Positions 1 through 7,491 of a stretch of 11,605 nucleotides of DNA are shown one piece after another. The notes under the pieces are model-generated. The model did no database searches. It had not been told where the DNA came from and saw only the letters and a list, made by a program, of their open reading frames with translations. Every line of letters starts with the position of its first letter. Positions within the stretch are counted from its first letter, which is position 1. The DNA comes from Bacillota bacterium. Its GTDB lineage: Bacteria; Bacillota; Bacilli; Alicyclobacillales; SLC66. Location of the stretch: contig JAKADD010000039.1 of the NCBI GenBank assembly GCA_021820825.1, positions 1 to 11,605 on the forward strand, given 5' to 3'. A program made the position numbers and the translations under genes.

Positions 1-650
1 TCTTCCTTTTGGGCAGATTGCTCCAGAGCAGGATCGGAACCCTCCTGACGCTGCGCATTCTCTCTCTGTGTTTCCGGAATGCGGGTAATGATCAGGAAAC
101 ACACCAGAGACAGCGCAGCCACAGTCAAAAAAACGGGTCGGTACGCGACGAGAGGCGTCGCCTTGTGCAGCAATGCAGGCAGACCTCCCAACATCGCCCC
201 AATGGCCATCCCCACAAACCCAACTGCATTATTCAAGCTAAAAACCCGTCCCCGGTCGTATCGCACAACATACCTCGCAAGCAGCGCCTGTTCCGCAGGA
301 CTAAACGGACCGGCTGCCCCACTTTGCCCGCGGCCAAAGCCTGCCAACACGATCGCGAGCACCAAAACCAGTCCGAAGGAAGTGAAACTCGCCGCCAGCG
401 CACTCAGACTGGTCAGCACTTCATACACGAGCAAAAATGGTTTGCGACCCACGCGGTCACTGAGGATGCCCACCACCAGGATCAGGGCGGCGCCCACCAA
501 ACCCGCGCCTGAAGTAACGCCGCCAATCGCGGCGCCGCTCCAGTGCAGGTCTTTGAGGTACAGCGTGAGATCGACGACCATCGCGCCTTGCCCAATGCTG
601 CGCAACCCACGAATCCAAATGAGCTGCTGGACCACCGAAGACATAGGCAT
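1..650 (-). CDS. MFS transporter, N-terminal half (cut by the window edge)
   Basis: Partial gene: about 216 residues are visible and the 3' end lies beyond position 1. The translation has several hydrophobic helices and a clear major facilitator motif A, GILSDRVGRKP, at residues 61-71, between the second and third helices. The visible part ends in a polar, Gln/Glu-rich stretch that would be the central cytoplasmic loop after helix 6. Proteins of this type are proton-driven inner-membrane exporters or importers. The substrate cannot be read here, but the MarR gene 48 nt upstream suggests drug or toxic-compound efflux. The start is uncertain: ATG at 650, ATG at 644, or a TTG at 659 that has the best-spaced ribosome binding site (ATGAGGA, 6 nt away). 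It is probably the last visible gene of an ABC-MarR-MFS transcription unit. Confidence 0.85.
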   Translation of the reverse strand, partial: MPMSSVVQQLIWIRGLRSIGQGAMVVDLTLYLKDLHWSGAAIGGVTSGAGLVGAALILVVGILSDRVGRKPFLLVYEVLTSLSALAASFTSFGLVLVLAIVLAGFGRGQSGAAGPFSPAEQALLARYVVRYDRGRVFSLNNAVGFVGMAIGAMLGGLPALLHKATPLVAYRPVFLTVAALSLVCFLIITRIPETQRENAQRQEGSDPALEQSAQKE

Positions 651-698
651 CCTATGCAAACGTATTTCCTCATTTCAAGTAAAATGGCTCACGCTGGT

Positions 699-1154
699 TC
701 ATCGCTCACTCTGGGTCGCGTCCGCCAATTTATGGAGCAGTTCCACCAGCGTCGTCTGTTCATGCGGTGTCAAAGTCATAAAAGGCGCCACGAGTCGTTC
801 CTGCCAGATCGCTTCCACAGAGTGAACGAACGACAGCCCTTGCTCGGTCAGTTGAACCAGGCGAACCCTGGAGTCGTCTGGCGCTGACGAACGCGTGACC
901 CAGTGTTCTTTTTCGAGTCGATCAAGCATTTGCGACATCGTGCTCGGGCGCACATTCATGCGCTCTGCCAATTGTCCAATGGTGCACTGTTCGGTGCGTT
1001 TGAGATAACGTAAAAACATCCACTGCACGCGTGTGATCTGCTGTCCATTCTGCTGCAGCGCGCCGGAGCGAAGATGGCGGTTGATGCGCCAAAACGCGCT
1101 CATGAACGTCTCCACTGCTTCCGCTATGTTCTGTGTATCCTTTTCAGAAGGCAA
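699..1154 (-). CDS. MarR-family transcriptional regulator
   Basis: The 151-residue length is typical of the MarR family, which are dimeric winged-helix DNA-binding proteins that usually repress efflux or stress genes and release DNA when they bind small phenolic or drug-like ligands. The winged helix covers about residues 41-106. The recognition helix is at about 69-82 ([14 protein letters not shown]), and the wing carries the family's acidic-x-Arg pattern, DDSRVRLV, at 93-100. The start is a TTG at 1154, preceded by AAGGAAG at about 9 nt; an in-frame TGA just upstream excludes a longer form. The first 11 nt overlap the end of the ABC transporter reading frame, which suggests translational coupling. 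A MFS gene follows 48 nt after the stop. The likely targets are this operon's own promoter and its two transporters; that is inference from position. Confidence 0.9.
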   Translation of the reverse strand: MPSEKDTQNIAEAVETFMSAFWRINRHLRSGALQQNGQQITRVQWMFLRYLKRTEQCTIGQLAERMNVRPSTMSQMLDRLEKEHWVTRSSAPDDSRVRLVQLTEQGLSFVHSVEAIWQERLVAPFMTLTPHEQTTLVELLHKLADATQSER

Positions 1155-2471
1155 CGGATGTCACTTCCTTGTGATCGACTTGATCGGCGTTCCACTCAGT
1201 GGCGAGACCGCCGGTTTGCCCTTCTGGGGAAAACTGCGCCTCGTAGAGTTGTCTGTACAGACCGCACGTCGCCAGTAACTCCGCATGCCTTCCTTGCGCC
1301 ACGATCTCACCATGTTCGAGCACCACGATGAGGTCGGCCGCCAGTATGGTAGACAGGCGGTGCGCGATCACCACGGCTGTCCTCCCTTTCATAAGCGCAG
1401 TCAAAGCGGCCTGAATCTGCCGTTCCACCAGCGTATCCAGCGAGCTGGTCGCTTCGTCGAGCAGCACGATCCGCGGCGCACGCAGCAAGACACGAGCGAT
1501 GGCCAGGCGCTGTCGTTCACCGCCCGAGAGTCGGTGAAGGCAACAATGGTACCCAGTTCCATCTGGCGATGAATCACCAGCCACCCCCCGTAGCCCCAGA
1601 GCAGAGCGGGCCCCACCGACGAAAACATGCCAATCCACAGGAAGAGCCAGCGCCCCACCACACTCTGGCGCACATACAGATTGCGCAGGTCGCGGTTGTC
1701 CGCGTCGAATCGCTCCGTCTCCCGCTTCTCTCGATTGAAGATGCGCGTGAGCAGCGCTCCGCTCACGCCAAACTGTTCCGTAAGTTGGACGGTCAGTGTG
1801 GATAACCGTTCTTGGATGCGCCCCTGCAGTTTCTGACGGGCGCGCCCGACCCGCTGTGTGGGCACGATAAATCCTGGAACGACGACAAGAGCAAGTACGG
1901 CCAACTGCCAATTCATACTGAACATAAACACAACAGTAAAGAGAATGACCAGGATATTACTCGCGAACCCGATCAATGTGTTGTTGATGACGCTTTGGAT
2001 CGCGCCCACGTCATTCATCACGCGCGAGACCAAATCTCCCGACTGGCGAGTGGCAAAAAAGCCAACCGATTGGCGCTCCACGTGCCGAAACAGCTGGAGC
2101 CGATAATCCGCCATGACATCCTGCGCAATCAGGTTGCTCAGCCAGGTCTGCAACACGCCAAGCAAGCCCGTTCCCACCGCGACCAGGATGAGAAACAGAG
2201 TCAGTTCGATGACCACGGAGAGTTGACCGCGCAAGATTCCGTTGTCAATAATGCGTTGTGTCAAGTAGGCCGGGATGACGCCACCCACCGCAGTGGCAAG
2301 CAGGACCAGCGACACGAGGATGGCGTTCCGCCAATAAGGCACAAATGCGGCGAACGCCCGTCGCAAGATAAGCCAATCGAGTTTCTCCGACTTGGCCAAC
2401 TCGCGCATCTGCCAGCTGTGTGCCCCCCACATTCCTCCTCCGCCGCCGCCACGGCCCATCGGCATTCCCAT
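1144..2471 (-). pseudogene. ABC exporter (fused TMD-NBD) with internal deletion and frameshift
   Basis: The gene starts at ATG 2471 behind a strong GGAGGTGA site. The N-terminus is glycine-rich (residues 5-13), followed by a type-I ABC exporter membrane domain with about five helices up to residue 300 and the pre-TM6 motif ELGTIVAF at 305-312. Directly after this, near 1536, the frame changes. The other frame continues from [15 protein letters not shown] (ABC signature) through Walker B with catalytic Glu ([13 protein letters not shown]) and the His switch (VIAHRLST), ending at 1144. Helix 6, Walker A, the Q-loop and everything else up to the signature are absent. Full-length relatives are near 600 residues; about 312 plus 130 remain, so roughly 180-200 residues appear to be lost. 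The membrane frame alone stops at 1401 after 356 residues. Such a product cannot bind ATP normally. The alternatives are a recent deletion or an assembly error. Confidence 0.85.
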
Positions 2472-2503
2472 GCCACGTTCACCTCCTCGGTAATGATTAG
2501 GTT

Positions 2504-2538
2504 AGCTATACAATATACTGGTCCTGCACAACGCGCAA
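2504..2538 (-). promoter_or_regulatory. Candidate promoter of the ABC-MarR-MFS unit
   Basis: Reading the minus strand, TTGCGC (2538-2533) and TATTGT (2515-2510) are 17 nt apart and lie about 40 nt upstream of the ABC start codon. Both hexamers are imperfect. The -10 region overlaps a small symmetric element, TATA-CAA-TATA (2507-2517), which could be part of a MarR operator, but the arms are only 4 bp. This is a guess from spacing and position. Confidence 0.3.
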
Positions 2539-2569
2539 TGTTGTAAATCACTGCTTGCGCTATCTGGGG

Positions 2570-2609
2570 ATAAGAATAAATAACCTGCTAAAAAGCTTGG
2601 CTTTGCAGG
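2570..2609 (-). terminator. Candidate intrinsic terminator of the aldo/keto reductase gene
   Basis: On the minus strand, 55 nt after the reductase stop, CCTGC and GCAGG (2605-2609 and 2584-2588) pair. The inner AAAGC and GCTTT pair around a 3-nt loop, with a small bulge on one side. A T-rich tail (2583-2570, TTATTTATTCTT) follows in the direction of transcription. The stem is imperfect, so confidence is moderate. It would separate the reductase from the ABC operon. Confidence 0.45.
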
Positions 2610-2664
2610 ACGTGGCCGGTGCAAATGGACACGCCCATCATTGTTGGTCATATGATACGCGTCT

Positions 2665-3582
2665 TTATGGAAGTTTATTGCCTGCTGCGCGATAGACATC
2701 GTACCATTCTTCACGTGTCAAATGAACACCGCTGGCCTTACAGCAATCCTGTAGCCGGCCCGTGTTCATCGTACCGGTGACCGGTTGCATGTGCGCGGGA
2801 TGGCGCAACAGCCACGCGATGGCGATGGTCGTGTTGCTGACTTCATATTTCGCCGCGATTTCATCGATCTTCTGATTCAATTCCGGGAACTTATCGTTAC
2901 CGATGAATACCCCTTCAAAGAATCCGAATTGGAAAGGTGACCAAGGCTGAATGGTGATATCGTTCAGTCTGCAATAATCCAGCACACTGCCGTCACGATT
3001 CACAGCAGGATCATTCTCCATATTCACATTTATTCCACTTGAGATCATGGTAGCGTTGGTGATGCTCAGTTGCAGTTGGTTTGCCACAATAGGCTGCTTC
3101 ACCGATTTCTTGAGCAGTTGCATCTGCATCGGATTCTGATTGGAAACGCCGAAATGCCGCACTTTCCCTGAGCTTTCAAGAATATCGAAAGCCTGCGCAA
3201 CCTCTTCCGGCTCTACCAGCGCATCGGGGCGATGCAAAAGCAAAACGTCAAGATAATCGGTTTTCAGCCTTTTCAGGCTACCATCAACCGATTCGAGAAT
3301 GTGTTCTTTGGAAAAGTCGAACATACCCTTGCGAATGCCACACTTGGATTGCAAAATGATCCGTTCACGAATGTCATCGTTCATATGGATGGCATCCGAG
3401 AATATCTCCTCACATGCTCCACCGCCGTAAACATCCGCATGGTCGAAGAAATTCGCGCCTTCTTCCAGCGCCGTTTGGACAAATGACTCAGCTTGGGTTT
3501 TGTCCAGCGAATTAATGCGCATGCAGCCAACTGCGATGACCGGCACCTTCAATGTGCTGTTACCAAGTTTCATTGTTCTCAT
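2665..3582 (-). CDS. Aldo/keto reductase, YdhF-like
   Basis: This is a 305-residue cytosolic NAD(P)H-dependent oxidoreductase of the aldo/keto reductase (TIM-barrel) superfamily. The catalytic tetrad is visible: Asp47 and Tyr52 in DHADVYGGG, Lys80 in LQSKCG, and His117 in LLLHRPD. SGKVRHFGVSN at 138-148 and the C-terminal PVTGTMN segment, near the cofactor phosphate site, also fit. The pattern resembles Escherichia coli YdhF more than the Kv-beta or AKR1 groups. The reading frame is open up to a TTG at 3609, but ATG 3582 is preferred because AAGGAGG lies 9 nt upstream of it. The physiological substrate is unknown; carbonyl detoxification is a reasonable guess. It follows the coiled-coil ATPase gene by 42 nt but has a perfect TATAAT upstream, so it is probably transcribed separately as well as by read-through. 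Confidence 0.93.
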   Translation of the reverse strand: MRTMKLGNSTLKVPVIAVGCMRINSLDKTQAESFVQTALEEGANFFDHADVYGGGACEEIFSDAIHMNDDIRERIILQSKCGIRKGMFDFSKEHILESVDGSLKRLKTDYLDVLLLHRPDALVEPEEVAQAFDILESSGKVRHFGVSNQNPMQMQLLKKSVKQPIVANQLQLSITNATMISSGINVNMENDPAVNRDGSVLDYCRLNDITIQPWSPFQFGFFEGVFIGNDKFPELNQKIDEIAAKYEVSNTTIAIAWLLRHPAHMQPVTGTMNTGRLQDCCKASGVHLTREEWYDVYRAAGNKLP

Positions 3583-3624
3583 GATTTTTGGCCTCCTTGC
3601 TGATTGCAAAGCGATGTGTAAACG

Positions 3625-6285
3625 TCACGTGAATATTATACCGTTTGACCCGCCAAGATCCACAATGGTTACTGGTTGAATGCGCTGATACCGATCCCGA
3701 TTGCAAGTCAGAATAATGATCTGCTGTGTGCGGCCGAGTTGTTCAAGAAACACAGCCATCCACAAAAGCCGCTGGTCATCAGTAAATCCAAGGGCATCAT
3801 CGATGAAGACAGGAACTGCGCCATCTCTGGATACCAGTTGAGCGGCGGCTATTCGAGTCATAAGTGTCAGTTGCTCTTTGGTTCCCGCACTCAGGGATTC
3901 ATAGGGCACTGGCGTATGATCTATGATTCGCTCATGAATGGTCAGTTCGTCTGTCAGTTCTACGCTGAATGTGGAGCCATAGACCTTCCGGCCGAGTGCT
4001 ACGATCTGCTCTTGCAGCGGCCTTCGATAAGAACGATAAGACACTTCGCGCGCCTCTTTCATCAATTCATAAAGGTAGCGCGCGGCCGCGGCTCTTGCGG
4101 TGATATTCGCCAGCTCCGTTTCCTTGTTGGCCAGGCGAGACTGCAGTTCCTCCACTGTTTCAAAGACTCCGTCAGATTCGACTTTTTCAAGTCGACCGCG
4201 TAAGCGGAGCAGGTCCTCTTTTGTGCGTGCTCCCTCGACTTTTCTTGATTCGCGGAGGCGCCTGGTGTGCTCTGCGTGCTCGCGCACGGCTTCAGGTTGC
4301 ATCTGCTCAAGGCGGTCTCGCTGTGTATCGAGTTGCTTTTGCCAAGACTCTGCGTCTCGGATTCCCGCCTCTTCACTCGATTCAAGCGCTTCGTCAGTCA
4401 TCTGGTTTCTTGCGCTCTCCAGTGATTGGGCGTCTTCGGCCAGTTGTTCCTGCAATACCTGCCGGCGCTCCAGTTCTTTTCTATACTGTGCATTTTTCTG
4501 CTCGGTCACGGTCTGCAGTTTATCTTGTTCACGTTCAGAGTCTTGTAGCTCTGTCCGCGCCTGGGCCAGTCGAAGAGTTGCTTCGTTTAGCTCAGACTGC
4601 GCTTCACTCAAGTGTTGGGACAGTGGGCGGCCAGGCGGCCATACCGCGTGAAATGTGTCGATACGGTCTTTTATCCGAGCCTCCTGTTCTTGTAAGTGTT
4701 CGAATGTGTCTTCGCCGAGCGCATCTCGCATGCGTGATTCGGCTTCACGTTTACTCTGTTCTGCCATTTTACGCTGTTGTAATTTGCTTTCCGCGTCGCT
4801 TACATTCTTCACACTGTGTTCTGTAAGCAACTGGTTCATCTGCTGTTCGGTTTTCATTAATTCTTTCGTGACTTTGTCAAGGCTTGTTCCCGGAGTGATT
4901 TGAATCTGAATGTACCCAGGGATCTGAATGGTGATCGGGTTCGTCACGCGGATCAACCGCTCCTGGCCTTCTGTGATCCGCTCTGTTTCACGGCCCGTTA
5001 CTTGCAGATCCAGTTCTTTCGTGGCATTAATGTGGGCTTCCGGCGCCTTCAGATCACGCGCAGCCGTGGCTTTGATGATGGCGTCATTTTGCGTACGTAA
5101 CTGCTGCATCACTTCGTCGGTCATGAAAATATTGGCTATGGCTTCATCTGCGTGAACGTGATCGCGCCGCGCTCTTATAAACTGTTCGATTCGGTTGTTC
5201 AAGTGCGCAGCATCCTGCTTGTCCCTCAAGTACTCGGCTGCGCGTTGACGGAGTTCTGTCTCGCGTTGCTCACGCTCCACATTCAGCCGCAAGCGGTTAC
5301 TATCAGCGATACGGGTCGTCAGAACGGCGTTCAAGTCAGACTCTTCGGACTGCAACAAGAGGCAGATTTGCTCTGCGTTACTGAGTTCTTCTCTCTTTTG
5401 GTCTACTCGTTTCGCTTTTTCTCTGCGCTCAGTTCGTTGCAGTTGAATGGTTTCAAGCCGGCTTTTTGCCAATTCATGCTGAGACCTCAAATCATGGATT
5501 TCGCGCTCCAGCTTCTCAACTTGTGCGAGTTTTTCTTTCAACTCCTGGATTGCCTTATAGTCGCGCGCTTCTTGCTCTTCCAAGCGGTTTTGCTGACGCT
5601 CCAAATGTTCATATTGGGCGACGTCGTGTTCGATTGCGGCGAGCGCAGACTGGGCTTCACTCAGTCGTATTTGGATATCTTTGTGCTCTGCTTTGACCTG
5701 TTTGAGTGCGCCGCGTTCGTTGCCCGTTTCACTGTAGTGGAGTTCGGATTCTTCCTTTACGGCTGCATAAAGGTCACTTTCCCGCTCTGTGCTCGCACCG
5801 CCGCCTGCCGCTTGATCCAAGGCGTTGCGAAGAGAGTGCGACTGGATCAGAGAAGCTTGGGTAATCCCGGATCCCTGTTGAACGCGCAGCGCTTTCCACA
5901 AGGCGTCATCCATCGTTTCAGATAAAATGGCCAACATCCGGTCATGTGCAGCGCGACCAGACAAACGCTCAATTTTCGGAGCATGGATCTCCAACTGCGT
6001 CTGTTTATCTCTGTGAAATCTTTTTGAGTACGTAAATTCATAAGGTCCAGTCTCTGCCCGCAGCGTGATTTCTGTGGCGACATCGCGGCCAACCGGTTGA
6101 GTGGCTCGAACTGCTTGTTTGGTAGAGGAGTCAAACTGTTCAAAGAGTAGATCGATCGCTTCGATAATGGAACTTTTTCCGATTTCGTTTGGCCCCACAA
6201 TCAGGGTGACTCCATTCGGATGAAATTCGACATGCCGATCCACTACGCCGCGATAATTTTTCAGCCAGATATCCTTCAGGATCAT
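3625..6285 (-). CDS. YhaN/SbcC-like coiled-coil ABC ATPase without zinc hook
   Basis: The 886-residue protein has the split ABC ATPase layout of the Rad50/SbcC/SMC group. The N-terminal lobe has Walker A, GPNEIGKSS, at 31-39. Two long Glu/Gln/Arg-rich coiled-coil arms follow (about 175-400 and 470-745). The C-terminal lobe has signature LSAGTKEQL at 798-806 and Walker B VPVFIDDAL at 824-832. The apex of the arms (about 410-470) has no CxxC zinc hook. Instead it carries a short beta-rich, Gly/Pro-containing segment (ITIQIPGYIQIQITPG, 451-466). The position after the last strand reads TCNRDR, where related ATPases often have a switch His. ATG 6285 overlaps the stop of the nuclease gene by 4 nt (ATGA) and has GGAGG 9 nt upstream. 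It probably forms a DNA-end-processing complex with that nuclease, like YhaN with YhaO of Bacillus. The role in repair or phage response is inferred. Confidence 0.9.
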   Translation of the reverse strand: MILKDIWLKNYRGVVDRHVEFHPNGVTLIVGPNEIGKSSIIEAIDLLFEQFDSSTKQAVRATQPVGRDVATEITLRAETGPYEFTYSKRFHRDKQTQLEIHAPKIERLSGRAAHDRMLAILSETMDDALWKALRVQQGSGITQASLIQSHSLRNALDQAAGGGASTERESDLYAAVKEESELHYSETGNERGALKQVKAEHKDIQIRLSEAQSALAAIEHDVAQYEHLERQQNRLEEQEARDYKAIQELKEKLAQVEKLEREIHDLRSQHELAKSRLETIQLQRTERREKAKRVDQKREELSNAEQICLLLQSEESDLNAVLTTRIADSNRLRLNVEREQRETELRQRAAEYLRDKQDAAHLNNRIEQFIRARRDHVHADEAIANIFMTDEVMQQLRTQNDAIIKATAARDLKAPEAHINATKELDLQVTGRETERITEGQERLIRVTNPITIQIPGYIQIQITPGTSLDKVTKELMKTEQQMNQLLTEHSVKNVSDAESKLQQRKMAEQSKREAESRMRDALGEDTFEHLQEQEARIKDRIDTFHAVWPPGRPLSQHLSEAQSELNEATLRLAQARTELQDSEREQDKLQTVTEQKNAQYRKELERRQVLQEQLAEDAQSLESARNQMTDEALESSEEAGIRDAESWQKQLDTQRDRLEQMQPEAVREHAEHTRRLRESRKVEGARTKEDLLRLRGRLEKVESDGVFETVEELQSRLANKETELANITARAAAARYLYELMKEAREVSYRSYRRPLQEQIVALGRKVYGSTFSVELTDELTIHERIIDHTPVPYESLSAGTKEQLTLMTRIAAAQLVSRDGAVPVFIDDALGFTDDQRLLWMAVFLEQLGRTQQIIILTCNRDRYQRIQPVTIVDLGGSNGIIFT
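3635..3640 (-). promoter_or_regulatory. Candidate -10 element for the aldo/keto reductase gene
   Basis: A perfect TATAAT (minus strand, 3640-3635) lies within the last codons of the upstream ATPase gene, about 50 nt before the reductase start. The region about 17-19 nt further upstream has only a weak -35 match (TTGTGG at 19 nt spacing). The position fits a stand-alone promoter for the reductase. It could also be a chance match. Confidence 0.4.
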
Positions 6286-7409
6286 GACCGTCCGCCTCCC
6301 GCCAGTCGGTAGAATAATGCCAGTGCACCCGCGGCCGTCTTTGCTTGATCCCCATGCTGTTGGACTTCCTTAGTGAGTTGCTGGAGGACACTTTGCGCAT
6401 AGCCGCTGACCTGCAACTCACTAAAGTCAGTGTCATTCGGCATAATGGACAACTGATCGTGATGCTTCGGCCGTTCAATGGCGCCAAACCGTTCCCGTTC
6501 TTGCTCTATGAGCGTTTCAATCTCGATCGAGTCTTTCAAACTGATCGTTCCCCGCAATGTACACCGCACAATGGTTCGGGATTTGTCAGATAGATCTTCT
6601 AAAAAATGACGAACCGCATCTGCCGGACGTTCCAGTGGAAGGTCAATTGTCTTGCGGACAAACTGCCAAGTGGCGACTCGGTGTGGTTCAACAAGGCACT
6701 GTTGAGGCGACAAGTCGACCACCAGAACGTAGCCTGGATCGTCTTCATCGTAATCTGTCGGCTCCGGTGAACCTGAGAACCAAATTCGTTCATGCAGCTT
6801 AGTTTTTGAATGCCTGTCCCCCAACGCCAAATAGTGCAGCTTGTCCTCCGACACTGCTCGTAGCGAGGCTTCCATGGGCACCTCCGTCAGATCTGGGGTT
6901 GGCGATAGACTACCTGCGGCGCCATGGGCCACAATGACTCTGTAATGAGTTTCATGTACAGGCTCAAGGGTTTCGAGCAACTCGGCAAGTGGATTTCTCG
7001 GCATGCGTTTGGATGTCCAGGTTGCTCCGACGACCTCTGTGTGATCGCCGATGCGATGCGTCTCCCCAGGTGCGAGCACGGTGACGTGCGCAGGTTTGGA
7101 GGCTTTGAAGTGAGTGGAATGATAGACCGAAGCTGCGTCCAGTGGATCATGATTGGCTGGAAGCAAAAAAACGGGCATGTTACACCCTTTCAGAGCATCC
7201 ATGGTTCTTGATACGGTGCGCGGATTGACAAAATTGCTTTCAAAGATATCTCCAGCCACCACAATGAATGCGCATGCTGTTTCCTGCGCGATGTGCGTGA
7301 GTTGGCGCACAGCGTCGACTCTAGCCTGGTCGAATATGGATTGGTTGTGCTGGTCAAGAAAGTGACGACGCATGCCCATTTGCCAATCTGACGTGTGCAA
7401 GAACCGCAT
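6282..7409 (-). CDS. YhaO/SbcD-like metallophosphoesterase (DNA repair exonuclease subunit)
   Basis: This 375-residue calcineurin-like phosphoesterase is of the Mre11/SbcD/YhaO type, a metal-dependent nuclease that works with a coiled-coil ATPase. Motifs numbered from ATG 7409: SDWQMG with Asp8 and Gln10; GDIFE with Asp54; ANHDPLD with Asn86-His87; AHGAAG with His162; GDRH at 197-200. In SbcD and Mre11 the first motif is usually DxH and the last GHxH, so Gln10 and Asp198 replace two canonical His ligands. I believe this combination also occurs in other members of this subfamily, but I cannot confirm that here. SGSPEP after the last motif is also typical. A C-terminal region of about 130 residues probably contacts the ATPase arms. 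ATG 7409 has GGAGG at 8 nt; a TTG one codon earlier is less likely. It overlaps the ATPase gene by 4 nt and lies 82 nt after the MFS gene with no obvious terminator between. Confidence 0.92.
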   Translation of the reverse strand: MRFLHTSDWQMGMRRHFLDQHNQSIFDQARVDAVRQLTHIAQETACAFIVVAGDIFESNFVNPRTVSRTMDALKGCNMPVFLLPANHDPLDAASVYHSTHFKASKPAHVTVLAPGETHRIGDHTEVVGATWTSKRMPRNPLAELLETLEPVHETHYRVIVAHGAAGSLSPTPDLTEVPMEASLRAVSEDKLHYLALGDRHSKTKLHERIWFSGSPEPTDYDEDDPGYVLVVDLSPQQCLVEPHRVATWQFVRKTIDLPLERPADAVRHFLEDLSDKSRTIVRCTLRGTISLKDSIEIETLIEQERERFGAIERPKHHDQLSIMPNDTDFSELQVSGYAQSVLQQLTKEVQQHGDQAKTAAGALALFYRLAGGGRS

Positions 7410-7491
7410 CAAAATTGCCTCCTAGAAGTCCGCAGGTTTTGTGTGTACATTTTCTCTGTTGAATGGGTGAACTCCTGCATCGTGCGATGTC

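Noticed and set aside
2504..2519. MarR operator over the ABC promoter
   Set aside because: The symmetry is only TATA-CAA-TATA, too short and AT-rich to claim as an operator, so it is mentioned only with the candidate promoter.
1812..2546. Plus-strand 244-codon open frame
   Set aside because: It is antisense to the ABC membrane domain, is rich in His/Asp/Gln as shadow frames are, and has no recognisable domain.
2502..2714. Minus-strand 70-codon open frame between the reductase and the ABC gene
   Set aside because: It runs through the candidate terminator and promoter, has no proper ribosome binding site, and has no family resemblance.
5152..5925. Plus-strand 257-codon open frame
   Set aside because: It is entirely antisense to the coiled-coil ATPase. 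Long shadow frames are expected opposite Glu/Gln/Arg-rich coiled-coil codons.
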